Shown: in pieces, positions 19,507-29,111 of the stretch
Layout: each line of letters starts with the position of its first letter
Numbering within the stretch: position 1 is the first letter of the stretch
DNA from: Geminocystis sp. NIES-3708
Lineage (GTDB): Bacteria > Cyanobacteriota > Cyanobacteriia > Cyanobacteriales > Cyanobacteriaceae
Direction of reading: 5' to 3'
NCBI RefSeq assembly: GCF_001548095.1
Contig: NZ_AP014815.1
Location: 2,479,656-2,543,655 of the forward strand
Length of the DNA stretch: 64,000 nt
Made by a program: the position numbers and the translations under genes
The notes under the pieces: generated by a model
Told to the model about the DNA's origin: nothing
Databases searched by the model: none
The model's input: only the letters and a program-made list of their open reading frames with translations

Positions 19507-19656
19507 CCCTTTTTGTTTATTCGAGTTTCAATTTTCAATTAAAATCTAAAAAGTGTGCCTCATAAGGGTATAAATTGCCATAATCGTTTTTGATAAATTT
19601 ATGAAGAGCAAATATAAAAGAATAAGTAATAAATTTATTTTGCTGGAAATTAATTA

Positions 19657-20991
19657 CTAATTAAGCCAATTAACAATTTTATGCCAAATAGAAGATACAG
19701 ATTTTGATAATTTTTTCCAAATATTTTCAAATTTATCCCATACATCTTTATTTGTATTAATGAGCTGTGGTTTATCAGTTTCAATAGGTTTAATTTTATC
19801 AGTTTCAATCTCATCAAAAGGATCTTTTTTCGATGTTGATATAGGTGTTTTTGGAGTAAATTTATCATCAAAAGGATTGGAGGTTTTTTGTTTTAATTTA
19901 CTCCAAGGATCATCTTTTTTTTGTTTTAAATTATTTTTCTCTATCGTACACCATGGATCTGAAACTGGTTGATTTTTATTTGTCGTAGCTGTTTGAGATG
20001 TACTAGGATCAAAAATACCAAAAGCTGATGAATTAGTATTAATGTTTATGGAAGTAGGAGGTGGTAGAAACTCCCAAGTTTTTTTATTGCCCTTATAGCC
20101 ACTGACTACAATTTCTAAAGGTTGTAAATATTCAATATCCGATGTTTGACAACATTTTTCTAATTGTTCGGTAAAATAAATAATTTCTGGTGAGAGTTTT
20201 TTAAGTTCTTTAAATGTAGAAGATGAACTAGGATTTATTAAGTCTTTTTCAGAAAAAATTAACCTTTCTTCTTGCTCAATTTTCTGCCAATAATGAGGAT
20301 TTTCAGCAATCACTAAAAGGGACAAATAAATGATGAGTTCAGAAAAATAATCGGATTTTGAACTCAGTTTATCCAAATATTTTCTCTTGGGATGTTGATA
20401 ACCGGTTAATCCCTTAATAACATCTTTTTCATTACTTAATTGAGGCACATATAAACTATCATAATCGATTAAACATATATCTCCATTACTACGCACTTTA
20501 ATATTGCCATGTTGTAAATCTCCATGGGAAATATTTTTTTGATGAAGAATTGTCATCATTTCTAAAAATTTATCAGCAAAATTACGAATATAAACGGGAT
20601 TGTTAATATTATTGGCGATAAATTCCTTAAAACTAACACCTTCAACCCATTCCATCCTAACAATAGGATATTTTTGCCCATTAACAATAATACCTTTTTC
20701 TTGATAGGCAAAATCAACAAAATAAGGAAGTTTTACGGTGGTTAAATAATTGTCAATGGCTTGATAACGGTTTTTTAAGTTACCTAAATCCTCTACCCAA
20801 CATTTGAGAGCATATTTTTTAGGATTGGTTTGAATCTGATAAACGATAGCTTTTCCACCACTCAAAGAAAATAAAAAATTAGGATTTTGAACTTGCGTAA
20901 CCGCTTTACCTGTTTTTAATATGGGATCAAGTACAAGTTTATCAAGATACTTAACAGCTATTTCATAATCCCCTCTTAATGGATATTTCAT
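19657..20991 (-). CDS. Atypical serine/threonine protein kinase
   Basis: A 444-residue kinase. The N-lobe has SLSGGKAIVYQI (residues 42-53) and Lys63 in ALKCW. The catalytic loop is HGDLQHGN (156-163), with Gly replacing the Arg of HRD, and the metal-binding motif is IDYD (175-178) instead of DFG, as in bacterial atypical kinases. After about residue 310 comes a low-complexity Ser/Thr/Lys/Asp-rich tail and an amphipathic end. It overlaps the gene before it by ATGA and is the last gene of a vWA-PP2C-SH3-like-kinase cluster, where kinase and phosphatase probably act on the same targets. Confidence 0.8.
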   Translation of the reverse strand: MKYPLRGDYEIAVKYLDKLVLDPILKTGKAVTQVQNPNFLFSLSGGKAIVYQIQTNPKKYALKCWVEDLGNLKNRYQAIDNYLTTVKLPYFVDFAYQEKGIIVNGQKYPIVRMEWVEGVSFKEFIANNINNPVYIRNFADKFLEMMTILHQKNISHGDLQHGNIKVRSNGDICLIDYDSLYVPQLSNEKDVIKGLTGYQHPKRKYLDKLSSKSDYFSELIIYLSLLVIAENPHYWQKIEQEERLIFSEKDLINPSSSSTFKELKKLSPEIIYFTEQLEKCCQTSDIEYLQPLEIVVSGYKGNKKTWEFLPPPTSININTNSSAFGIFDPSTSQTATTNKNQPVSDPWCTIEKNNLKQKKDDPWSKLKQKTSNPFDDKFTPKTPISTSKKDPFDEIETDKIKPIETDKPQLINTNKDVWDKFENIWKKLSKSVSSIWHKIVNWLN

Positions 20992-21548
20992 TTTTTAATA
21001 TACACCTCAAATTGAAATTTACACCACTCTAATTGACTATTACTATCAAGATTTTTAAATTGTGAAGGTTGTTTTAATGTCCCGAATAATTGAGCATTTT
21101 TATCTGGTTCTATTCTAATATTTTGAGTAAGTATGATTTCTTTATCTGTACAATTTTGAGTAGTTGAAGTAGATTTATGAGCATAAACAGTCCGCATTAT
21201 TTTAAGCCAATTATCCCCTTCTTCTATAATTTGTGCTTTGACTTTTGTTTGAGTAGATTCTATTAAAACTTGTGATAATTCTTTGTCTTTATAAATCATA
21301 GTATTTACCTCAATTTCTATAAATTTTGGTTCATTAATTTCAGATTTATTCGGAGTAAGTGAATTAGAAATATTTTGATTATCTGATAGATTTTGATTAC
21401 TTTCAGTAGTAAAGGAAGAAGAATTTAAATTATTTGATGAATTTTCAGTAATTGAATTTTGATCATTTGGATTAACTACATTTGGATTAACAGAATTTTT
21501 CCCTAGAAAATAAGTAATTAGTGAGAATGGAAATAGCAATAAAACCAC
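20988..21548 (-). CDS. Membrane-anchored protein with possible SH3-like domain
   Basis: A 186-residue protein starting at a GTG (21548); no better start exists between it and the preceding gene's stop in the same frame. A hydrophobic anchor (residues 1-15) is followed by an Asn/Ser-rich linker (about 17-75) and a C-terminal beta-rich domain (about 80-186) with features such as EGDNWLKIMRTVYAH, resembling bacterial SH3-like folds. Translation appears coupled to the kinase through a 4-base overlap. Function is unknown; it may present the kinase/phosphatase pair at the membrane. Confidence 0.55.
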   Translation of the reverse strand: MVLLLFPFSLITYFLGKNSVNPNVVNPNDQNSITENSSNNLNSSSFTTESNQNLSDNQNISNSLTPNKSEINEPKFIEIEVNTMIYKDKELSQVLIESTQTKVKAQIIEEGDNWLKIMRTVYAHKSTSTTQNCTDKEIILTQNIRIEPDKNAQLFGTLKQPSQFKNLDSNSQLEWCKFQFEVYIKK

Positions 21549-21596
21549 AACGAATAAAAAATTTCTTTGGAATGTTAAATTTATGTTTGCTTTTTT

Positions 21597-22571
21597 TTAA
21601 TCTCTTAGCTGATTTTGTTCATTAGGTGTTATATTTTCTGAATTATTATTAAGTTCGGCGGAAAGTGAAATTAGTTTCTCCTCATTTTCTCGTTGATTAA
21701 CTTCTTGTTTTGGCGAAATACCTACAGGCGGTAATAAGCTATTATTTTGTTTTTGTGAATTTATCGAAGCTAAAGGCTGAAGAATTTTTAGATTATTCAC
21801 TTCTAAAATTATCAAGGTAACATCATCATTTTTCATGGAAATAGTGTCTTTATCTTTTCTTGCAAGTGACACAAACTTTTCAAAATCTTGTTGATTATGA
21901 ATATCGTTTATTTTGGTGAAAATTGGTTTATCATTTTCTAAGCATTTAAAAATAAATTCTGAGAGAGCATCTGTTGCTAAAATAAAGTAATATTTTTCCT
22001 CCGAGTTGCTTGGTTTCTCAAAAGGTATATCCAAAAATGTAGGCTGAAAATCATTATTTTTTTCATAACTAGCAAAATATTCAGGACGATTGCCAAAATC
22101 CTGAGAATTTTTTAAGGGATAACTAGCAATTAAAGTATTTATAGACTGATAATTTTTGACGATAAATAAGCAACTATCACCAACTAAAGAAACTTTTAAA
22201 TAATTTTCAAGAAATTCTAATCCAATCAATGTTGACGTTGCTGATTCCCGATAATTTAACCGATTGGTATTTGTCACCCAAACAGGATTAAGCTCACTTT
22301 TTGCTTTTTCAACTTTCTTTTTTACTTTTTTTAACCATTCTTCTTGAATAGGTTTAAGCCATAATTCCCAATTTTCTTCTTTAATATCAGGATTTTGACA
22401 AAAATGATTGACAAGAAGTTCTGCCCATAAACTAGGATAAAATGATTGACTTGCACCATCTGCAATCGCAAAGCAATTTAGTTCTGAATTTAGGTGAAAA
22501 AAATCCTGACAATCAGCAATAGTTTCATTTTCTTTGTGAGTTCTACCACTAAAAATAATATGAATTGACAT
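21597..22571 (-). CDS. PP2C-family protein phosphatase
   Basis: A 324-residue metal-dependent phosphatase. Metal-binding motifs are visible: CQDFFHL (Asp23), FAIADGAS (Asp38-Gly39), a VGDSCLF segment, LATDALSEF and a C-terminal KNDDVTLIILE. It should remove phosphate from Ser/Thr in partner proteins. The last 60 residues are Asn/Gln/Glu-rich and probably disordered. It lies 42 bp after the vWA gene remnant and 48 bp before the SH3-like gene, so the cluster is probably one operon whose first gene is now interrupted. Confidence 0.8.
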   Translation of the reverse strand: MSIHIIFSGRTHKENETIADCQDFFHLNSELNCFAIADGASQSFYPSLWAELLVNHFCQNPDIKEENWELWLKPIQEEWLKKVKKKVEKAKSELNPVWVTNTNRLNYRESATSTLIGLEFLENYLKVSLVGDSCLFIVKNYQSINTLIASYPLKNSQDFGNRPEYFASYEKNNDFQPTFLDIPFEKPSNSEEKYYFILATDALSEFIFKCLENDKPIFTKINDIHNQQDFEKFVSLARKDKDTISMKNDDVTLIILEVNNLKILQPLASINSQKQNNSLLPPVGISPKQEVNQRENEEKLISLSAELNNNSENITPNEQNQLRD

Positions 22572-22613
22572 AATTTACCTGAATAGTTAGAGATATTTCA
22601 GTGACAGAAAACC

Positions 22614-23243
22614 TTAACGTAAAGCCCCTTGAGAGCCAAAATTAAGCAGTTTAATTAATGTTTCTGCATCAGCATTGAAAACAAAACCCTTCGCTCCCGT
22701 TTGGACATTAAAACCTGCATTTTTAGCACTTTCTACTAAAGGCTCTGGTAATATACTAGAAATATCAAATAAAAATTTGGCAAATTGATTACTGCTAAAC
22801 CCAGAATCATTGCTAGGTAACTCTATTTTTCCTGCTGAAGCGTTAGAAATGTGAGCATTGAGGATAATTACATTACCATCACTGGTTTTTAGTTGTGCTA
22901 ATTTTTTTGCTTCATTAGTGGCTAAAGCCATGTTATTCGGTTCACCATCGGTAATATTAATGACAATGGGAGGAAAACCATTGGGATGATTAGCAATAAA
23001 TTTTTCTATACCATTAGAAGCCTGTTGAAAAGCCTCCGCCATAGGAGTACCGCCATTAGCTATTGGATTAACAAACAGTCTTTGTACTTCATCAACTTCA
23101 ATTAATCCCCCAGCACCATCAGAAATTTTTCTCTTAACTGTAGTGGTGTTAGGATTTTTAGCTAATTCCGATGCCGTTTCCAAAAAGAGTATATCTACAT
23201 TTGAACCATATCCGATCACTGCCACATAACATCTATCTTTAAT
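22614..23243 (-). pseudogene. vWA-domain protein, C-terminal part (interrupted by IS)
   Basis: This is the 3' part of a vWA gene whose 5' part is at 25427-25606. It holds the later metal-site regions, including NPIANGGTPMAEAF (the MIDAS Thr region) and VINITDGEPNN. Joining 25606-25427 to 23234-22614 gives 801 nt, an intact 267-codon frame (266 residues) reading ...SGDGIKDRCYV. vWA proteins of this TerY-like type bind partners through a metal site. A start at 23258 would lie inside the IS and would not restore the MIDAS. Confidence 0.85.
23235..23243. repeat. Target-site duplication of IS4-family copy A (left)
   Basis: ATCTTTAAT here is repeated exactly at 25427-25435, directly outside the right inverted repeat. 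The 9-bp size fits IS4-family insertion. Confidence 0.9.
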
Positions 23244-24043
23244 CTGAGGGGGCGACAATGAAGGTAAACAGACGATGGCATAAGAGATTGAAGCTGGTAA
23301 TCTGGATAAAAATAAGATGTTTTTAGTTTTTATATTAATTACTATAGAAAAAGATGTTTCAACTTCCCCAATTTTATCAGGAGTATTTAAAAAAACAGTT
23401 TAATTTACCTCAATATTTAACTCTTTGTCTTTTAGTTAATTTACTTCAAAATCTTAAAACTGTTAGGTTAGAAGAAATGGCAAAACTTTTTCCTTATCCG
23501 ATTAAATTAAGAAGTAGAATTAAAAAGTTACAAAGATTTTTAAGTCTGAAAAATTGGAAAGTTGAAACCATATGGTTTCCGATTTTAAAATCATGGATTA
23601 TGAACCAATGGGAATCAAACAAAGTAATTTATTTAGTCATGGATAGAACACAGTGGCAAAACATTAATATATTGATGGTAAGTTTAGTTCATCATCAACG
23701 AGCTATCCCTGTATATTTTATCTGATTAAATAAAAAAGGAAGTAGTAATTTATCAGAACAAAAACAAGTATTAGAAGCAAGTATTAATTTATTAATTGAA
23801 TATAAAATAATCGTTTTAGGAGATAGAGAATTTTGCTCTGTGGATTTAGCAAAATGGTTATCAGTAGAGAAACAGGTTTATTTATCTCTACGTTTAAAAA
23901 AGAGTGAATATGTGGAGTTAGAAACTGATATATGGTTTCGATTGAGTGAATTAGGTTTATCTCCAGGATTCTCCGTATATTATCGAGGAATAAAAGTTAC
24001 AAAAACCAAGGGATTCTCAGGAATTAATTTAGCAGCAAAATGG

Positions 24044-24936
24044 GGCGTTGCTGATTTAAGGTATGATTTTCTAATAAAGAGATCACCAAGTGGCGCTGCA
24101 CAATCGCTATTAACAAAAGAAAGATAAAATGAAATGTCCAGAATGTGGTTCTAACCATATCCATAAAAATGGGATTAAAAAAGGTAAGCAAAATCATCTT
24201 TGTGTTGATTGTGGAAGACAATTTATTGATTACTCACAAAGAGGTTCAAAAGGTTACGATGATGCACTCAGACGTGAATGCTTAAAAATGTATGTTAATG
24301 GGTTGGGTTTTCGGGCAATTGAAAGAATAAAAGGTATTCATCACACAACTATAATTAACTCGGTCAAAGCCGTGGGAGAACTTTTACCCGATAGTTATAA
24401 TCCTGAAAGTACGCCACAAGTAGGAGAACTAGATGAGTTACAAACATTTGTGGGTTCAAAAAAAACAAAATGTGGTTATGGACTGCGGTAGATCACTTTA
24501 AACCGGGTATTTTAGAATGGGTTATCGGAGATAGAAATGCACAAACATTTCAACCATTATGGAAGTAAAACAATGGAATTGTTACTTTTATGTAACTGAT
24601 GGTTGGAAGGTGTATCCTCATTTTATTTCTGATGGGGAGCAAATTATCTCTAAAACTTATATGACAAGAGTAGAAGGGGAAAATACCAGATTGAGACATT
24701 ATCTTGCACGATTACATCGAAAAACTTTGTGTTACTCCAAATCTGTTCGAATGTTAAAGTCTTCTATTTCATTATTGATTCATTATCTTCAATTTCGAGA
24801 TGTCCCCCTTCCTTGGCGATTGCCTTTTCCCTGCACCCGCAGCGCCACTTCGTGATGCCAATGGCACATTATGGGTGTGCGTAGCGTGCCTTCGGCATCG
24901 CCTCTTTCATTAATCATACCTTAATTCAGCAACGCC
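24044..24936 (+). mobile_element. IS1-family insertion sequence nested in the IS4-family element
   Basis: 893 bp bounded by inverted ends GGCGTTGCTGAWTTAAGGTA (left and reverse-complemented right), with an 8-bp target duplication CAAAATGG at 24036-24043 and 24937-24944. The undisturbed site is seen in copy B, where CAAAATGG occurs once at 60317-60324. Subterminal sequences contain a second inverted match (AAGTGGCGCTGC near 24091, its complement near 24840). A GC-richer tail (about 24840-24902) holds GCGTAGCGTGCCTTCGGC, a short-repeat type common in cyanobacteria. Confidence 0.9.
24129..24855 (+). pseudogene. IS1-family transposase (InsA/InsB), frameshifted
   Basis: The first frame (24129-24491, 120 residues) has the InsA zinc finger CPECGSNHIHKNG...CVDCGRQF and helix-turn-helix, then runs to FVGSKKTK. 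At an A8C run (24458-24466) a -1 shift, as in programmed IS1 frameshifting, continues the InsB sense (LWTAVDHFKPGILEWV). That frame stops at 24566, and the rest (24559-24855, YVTDGWKVYPHF and RVEGENTRLRH with catalytic residues) is in yet another frame, apparently through a one-base deletion near 24563. This copy is probably inactive. Confidence 0.85.
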
Positions 24937-25426
24937 CAAAATGGAAGAAAAACTATAGACATAAATCGAGTAAAGAGCCATGGTTTATTCTCACAAATTT
25001 AGAAAGTATGTCGGAAACAATCTCTGCTTATTCCAAAAAAATGGGTATTGAAGAAATGTTTAGAGATTTTAAATTAGGAGGTTATAACTTAGAAAGTACA
25101 AAACTTGAAAATGAACGACTAATTTCTTTAATTATACTGATAACATTATCCTATAGTTATTCAACATTTATAGGAGAAGAAATTAAAAGAAAAGGAATAA
25201 GTGAATATCTAGTTAGACCCACAGAAAAAAGAAGAAGATATAAAAGATATAGTGATTTTTCTATTGGTTTAAATGGGATAAAATGGCTAAGTGAAATCTG
25301 CTTTTTTCAAGAACAATTAGATAAGTTAACCTCTTTATTTCCTCAGAAACAGTCCTATTATCGTCAAGGTATGAGGGCTATTTCCCTTATCCAATCTGCA
25401 TTCTGAATGTTCTGTCGCCCCCTCAG

Positions 25427-25606
25427 ATCTTTAATACCATCCCCAGATGAACAAGATAAAATAATTTCTTCAATAACTTTATTAACTGCTACGGATGCAA
25501 ATTTTGCTTTAGTTGAGTTAGCATAAGAATCTGACATCGATCCCGATTGATCAATCATAATAATAATCAGTCCGGGGTTAGCACTACTCAACAATTCTTG
25601 ATACAT
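25427..25606 (-). pseudogene. vWA-domain protein, N-terminal part (interrupted by IS)
   Basis: The ATG at 25606 starts MYQELLSSANPG, followed by the MIDAS strand IIIMIDQSGSMSDSY. The frame runs into the 9-bp target duplication (encoding IKD) and then into the IS. It is the first 60 codons of the 266-residue vWA protein continued at 22614-23234. It heads the minus-strand cluster with PP2C, SH3-like and kinase genes, so the IS probably also affects their expression. Confidence 0.85.
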
Positions 25607-25775
25607 AATTCAAGTAACCTCATTTGGATTTTATTTATTCCTTGAATAACATTGTATTTTATTAAAGAATATGATAAAGTACACTCTTAGTACCTACTTT
25701 GTACCTAACTTGAATGAAAGTTAGTAAAATTTGGTATATTTCAGTTCATTAAATATTTAATTCTTAAAGTTTTTC

Positions 25776-27116
25776 ATGAATAACTTTGATGAAGTGTTGG
25801 AGTATGTTGAGAACTTAATTGAGCTTAGTTCAATACAAGAAAGTATCTTAAGAGAAACTTTTCAAGGTAAAAAAAATTTTCAAATAGCTCAAGAGTTTAA
25901 TTGTAGTGAATCTCATATCAAAAAAGAGGCTGCTAAATTATGGCAAAAATTAGGACAAGAATTAGATGAAAATATTAATAAACATAATGTTCGTTCTCAG
26001 TTAACAAAAAAATATCGTGTTTCTCAAGTTTCTAAATTTGGTCATTGTTTACAAGTTGATAAAGGAAATATAAATATTTGTGATAAACCTCTACAATGTA
26101 CAAACATTTTGTCAAAAAAATTTTTGTCAGAAACTAAAAATAAATTACCTTTAATTGACTTAATAGAAGCACCCGAAATCAATTACAATTATGGGCGTAA
26201 TTTAGAAATTAATCACCTAAAAAAATGGCTAGAAAATAAAACTAAATTAATCATAATTTATGGATTAAAGGGCATTGGAAAAACAGCCTTAATCCTAAAA
26301 TTAATTTCTGAAATTAACATAGAATTTGACTATGTTATCTACAAAAGTCTTGATGACATTCCTAAACTTGGTGAGCTTAAAAATAACTTAAAAAATATTT
26401 TTTTTCAATCTCAAATAACCCCATTAGGCAATGTAATAGAATATTTTAAATCATTTCGTTGTTTAGTAATTCTTGATGATATAGAAAATCTGTTTAAAAC
26501 GGAGGAATTAGCAGGACAATATTTTAGTGAATATCAAGATTATGATAAATTTTTTGCTCAAATAGCAACTAAAAATCACAAAAGTAGCGTTATCTTAATT
26601 AGTCAAGAAAAATCCCCCGATATGGAGATATTAGAAAATAATCATCATATTAGAACTTTAAAAGTGGAAGGATTAGGGGAATCAGCTAAGGAAATATTGA
26701 GAGAAAAATGCCTAAAAAATAAGGAAAACTGGGACAAATTAGTAACACTTTATAAAGAACATCCAACATACTTAAAGATTATTTCAGGGACAATTAAGCA
26801 ACTGTATAATGGTGATCTTACTGAATTTTTAAACCAAGAAAATAATTTATTTATCGGAGATATAAAACTTTATTTACAACCTCTTTTAGAACGTTTATCA
26901 GAATTAGAAAAAAAAGTTATTAATTGGTTAACTACTCAAAATCAACCTGTAAATATTACTCAAATTTCAGCTAATTTAGAATTATCAAAATCAGAATCGG
27001 GAATACTAATTCAATCATTATTACGCCGTTGTTTAGTAGAAAAAGTAGTAATTGAAGATAAATTTTATTATGAACTAAACAATATATTTAAAGAATATTT
27101 AAAACCGAATAAATAA
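25776..27116 (+). CDS. STAND-type NTPase with vMAP-like helix-turn-helix N-terminus
   Basis: A 446-residue protein. Residues 1-75 resemble the helical N-terminal domain (vMAP-type) found in cyanobacterial NTPase and WD40 proteins (LRETFQGKKNFQIAQEF...SESHIKKEA). An NB-ARC-like NTPase follows, with P-loop GLKGIGKT (163-170) and Walker B CLVILDDIE (229-237). It ends with a winged helix (about 370-446) and no WD40 or TPR repeats. STAND NTPases act as switches, often in conflict or defence systems. It is divergent from the vWA-PP2C-kinase cluster across 169 bp. Confidence 0.75.
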   Translation: MNNFDEVLEYVENLIELSSIQESILRETFQGKKNFQIAQEFNCSESHIKKEAAKLWQKLGQELDENINKHNVRSQLTKKYRVSQVSKFGHCLQVDKGNINICDKPLQCTNILSKKFLSETKNKLPLIDLIEAPEINYNYGRNLEINHLKKWLENKTKLIIIYGLKGIGKTALILKLISEINIEFDYVIYKSLDDIPKLGELKNNLKNIFFQSQITPLGNVIEYFKSFRCLVILDDIENLFKTEELAGQYFSEYQDYDKFFAQIATKNHKSSVILISQEKSPDMEILENNHHIRTLKVEGLGESAKEILREKCLKNKENWDKLVTLYKEHPTYLKIISGTIKQLYNGDLTEFLNQENNLFIGDIKLYLQPLLERLSELEKKVINWLTTQNQPVNITQISANLELSKSESGILIQSLLRRCLVEKVVIEDKFYYELNNIFKEYLKPNK

Positions 27117-27119
27117 ATT

Positions 27120-27695
27120 TTACCAAATTAGACTTAAATCTAAAATAAAATCAGGTAACACATTCTCCCCCGATATAGTTTTTGGATAACCTAAAACTTC
27201 TTTTTTTTGCCCTTGACGATAGATTTCTACTTCTTTTTTTTCAGGATTTATTAACCATCCTAACTTTACGCCATTATCCATATATTCTTCCATTTTTTCT
27301 TGAATATCTTTTAAAGAATCCGTTTTTGACATTAACTCTAACACAAAATCAGGTGCGATCGGCGAAAATTTAGTTTTTTCTTCTTTTGTTAATTTATCCC
27401 ATCTTTCCTTTTTTATATAAGCAACATCAGGAGAGCGATTACTACCTTTTGGTAGTTTAAAACAAGTAGAAGAATCAAAGACAAATCCTAATTTATATTT
27501 ACGATTCCAAATCACGAATTCCGCATTTAATTCTGCATTATACATACCTGTTTCACAACCAGTTGGTGACATAATAATAATCTCTCCTTTTTGATTTCGC
27601 TCTAAATTCACTTCAGGATTATGACGACAAAGTTGATAAAATTTTTCATCATCAATTTTAGAAATTACATCCAAGTTAATAGTATAAGCTGTCAT
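27120..27695 (-). CDS. Uma2-family (DUF820) PD-(D/E)XK nuclease-like protein
   Basis: A 191-residue Uma2-type protein, a family greatly expanded in cyanobacteria. The restriction-endonuclease fold is indicated by SPDVAYI, PDFVLELMSKTDS and the helix with KMEEYMDNGVKLGWLINP. The biological role of Uma2 proteins is unresolved; they are often near mobile DNA. It is convergent with the STAND NTPase gene, with only 3 bp between stops. Confidence 0.85.
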   Translation of the reverse strand: MTAYTINLDVISKIDDEKFYQLCRHNPEVNLERNQKGEIIIMSPTGCETGMYNAELNAEFVIWNRKYKLGFVFDSSTCFKLPKGSNRSPDVAYIKKERWDKLTKEEKTKFSPIAPDFVLELMSKTDSLKDIQEKMEEYMDNGVKLGWLINPEKKEVEIYRQGQKKEVLGYPKTISGENVLPDFILDLSLIW

Positions 27696-27737
27696 TATAG
27701 TATTTCCCTTTTTATGCCACTGTTCTTATCTTAACAC

Positions 27738-27780
27738 AAACAACAAAAGACACCCCCTAAGTTAATAGAGAGTGCTTTTT
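27738..27780 (-). terminator. Bidirectional rho-independent terminator after psbA
   Basis: The arms CACCCCC (27751-27757) and GAGAGTG (27768-27774) pair over 7 bp including wobbles. On the minus strand a T-rich tract follows (27738-27750); on the plus strand a run of T follows (27776-27780). It lies about 35 bp beyond the psbA stop. Confidence 0.6.
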
Positions 27781-27809
27781 GATTATTATTTAGTTTTTTA
27801 AACTATAAC

Positions 27810-28877
27810 TTAACCATTGATTACAGGAGCAGACACAGGTTCTGCACTTGCTAAATCTAAGGGGAAGTTGTGAGCGTTACGTTCATGCATTACTTCGATA
27901 CCGATGTTTGCACGGTTTAACACATCTGCCCAAGTTCCAATTACATGACCTTGACTATCTAAGATAGACTGGTTGAAATTGAAACCGTTGAGGTTAAATG
28001 CCATGGTACTTACACCCATTGCGGTGAACCAAATACCAATTACAGGCCATGCACCTAAGAAGAAGTGTAACGCACGACTGTTGTTGAAGGATGCGTATTG
28101 GAAGATTAAACGACCAAAGTATCCATGTGCCGCTACGATATTGTAGGTTTCTTCTTCTTGACCGAATTTGTAACCGTAGTTTTGAGATTCAGTTTCAGTG
28201 GTTTCACGCACTAAGGAAGAAGTTACTAAAGAACCGTGCATCGCGGAGAATAAAGATCCACCGAAAACACCTGCCACTCCTAACATATGGAAGGGGTGCA
28301 TTAAAATGTTGTGCTCAGCTTGGAATACAAACATGAAGTTAAATGTTCCAGAGATTCCTAAAGGCATACCATCAGAGAAAGAACCTTGACCGATGGGGTA
28401 GATTAAGAATACAGCAGTAGCAGCAGATACAGGTGCAGAATAAGCAACACAGATCCAAGGACGCATTCCTAAACGGAAAGATAGTTCCCACTGACGACCC
28501 ATATAACAAAAGATACCGATCAAGAAGTGGAATACTACTAATTGGTAAGGACCACCGTTGTATAACCATTCATCTAAGGATGCTGCTTCCCAAATAGGGT
28601 AGAAGTGAAGACCGATGGCATTACTAGAAGGAACAACTGCACCAGAGATGATGTTGTTTCCATAGAGTAAAGATCCAGCTACAGGCTCACGAATACCGTC
28701 AATGTCAACGGGAGGAGCTGCGATAAATGCGATGATAAAACAGGTAGTTGCAGTTAAGAGGGTAGGGATCATTAAAGTACCGAACCAACCTACATATAAG
28801 CGGTTGTTGGTAGAAGTGATCCACTGACAAAACTGCTCCCATGCGGAAGACTGTTGTTGCTGTAATGTAGTAGTCAT
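27810..28877 (-). CDS. psbA: Photosystem II reaction-centre protein D1
   Basis: A 355-residue D1 protein with five transmembrane helices, binding the P680 chlorophylls, pheophytin, QB and the Mn cluster in the thylakoid. The sequence is near-canonical, including [14 protein letters not shown], the QB region and the C-terminal [10 protein letters not shown] processing site, after which the short tail [12 protein letters not shown] is removed. At the position equivalent to 130 it has Gln (GRQWELS), as in low-light-type D1. The N-terminus is one residue shorter than the common form. Other psbA copies are likely elsewhere. Confidence 0.98.
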   Translation of the reverse strand: MTTTLQQQQSSAWEQFCQWITSTNNRLYVGWFGTLMIPTLLTATTCFIIAFIAAPPVDIDGIREPVAGSLLYGNNIISGAVVPSSNAIGLHFYPIWEAASLDEWLYNGGPYQLVVFHFLIGIFCYMGRQWELSFRLGMRPWICVAYSAPVSAATAVFLIYPIGQGSFSDGMPLGISGTFNFMFVFQAEHNILMHPFHMLGVAGVFGGSLFSAMHGSLVTSSLVRETTETESQNYGYKFGQEEETYNIVAAHGYFGRLIFQYASFNNSRALHFFLGAWPVIGIWFTAMGVSTMAFNLNGFNFNQSILDSQGHVIGTWADVLNRANIGIEVMHERNAHNFPLDLASAEPVSAPVING

Positions 28878-28929
28878 TTTCTTATGATTGCGTTATAAAT
28901 TTTTCGAGGTACAAATTCGTGATTGCTCA

Positions 28930-28966
28930 CATTTATATAATGACAAATTTATTAAGAATTGTAAAG
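28930..28966 (-). promoter_or_regulatory. psbA: Candidate psbA promoter
   Basis: Reading toward psbA, a TTTACA box (28960-28965 on the plus strand) is followed by TTATAT/TATATA at about 28933-28940. This gives a spacer of 19-20 bases, longer than ideal. A leader of about 55 bases would precede the ATG. Exact hexamers are uncertain. Confidence 0.4.
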
Positions 28967-29018
28967 GTTTTTAAGGATTAATTAACTTATAAGTATTATA
29001 ATATTTTCTTATATGTAT

Positions 29019-29055
29019 TAAAAAAACAAAAAAGTCCCCCTTGAAAGGAAGGACT
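29019..29055 (-). terminator. Rho-independent terminator
   Basis: On the minus strand AGTCCTTC pairs with GGGGGACT (plus-strand arms 29033-29040 and 29048-29055) and is followed by a T-rich run. It lies about 57 bp past the stop of the gene at 29112-29891 and before the psbA promoter, insulating psbA. Confidence 0.65.
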
Positions 29056-29111
29056 ATTAGGATTTTGTAGTAATCGTTAAGCAGAAGAAATAATTATTAA
29101 TAAGATATTGT

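Larger units (their letters stand above)
23354..25406 (+). pseudogene. IS4-family transposase, copy A (broken)
   Basis: In three visible pieces. 23354-23725 contains the first catalytic Asp (VMDRTQW) and ends at an in-frame TGA. Coding sense continues from 23726 to 24043, including VLGDREFC with the second Asp, until the IS1-family insertion. It resumes at 24945 and runs to 25406 with YSKKMGIEEMFRDFK, in which the signature Arg is Lys. It cannot make a complete DDE transposase. Confidence 0.9.
23244..25426 (+). mobile_element. IS4-family insertion sequence, copy A, interrupted by an IS1-family element
   Basis: Terminal inverted repeats CTGAGGGGGCGACA bound this 2183-bp element, flanked by a 9-bp duplication. 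Without the 893-bp inner element and its 8-bp duplication it is 1282 bp, the same size as copy B at 59525-60806 and nearly identical to it. It lies in a vWA gene. The transposase region runs 23354-25406 but is broken by a TGA at 23723 and by the inner IS. Copy A also has Lys where copy B has the Arg of the Y-(2)-R-(3)-E-(6)-K signature. Confidence 0.93.

Noticed and set aside
27738-27780. Possible small gene between Uma2 and psbA
   Set aside because: The sequence is a terminator hairpin with no open frame of useful length.
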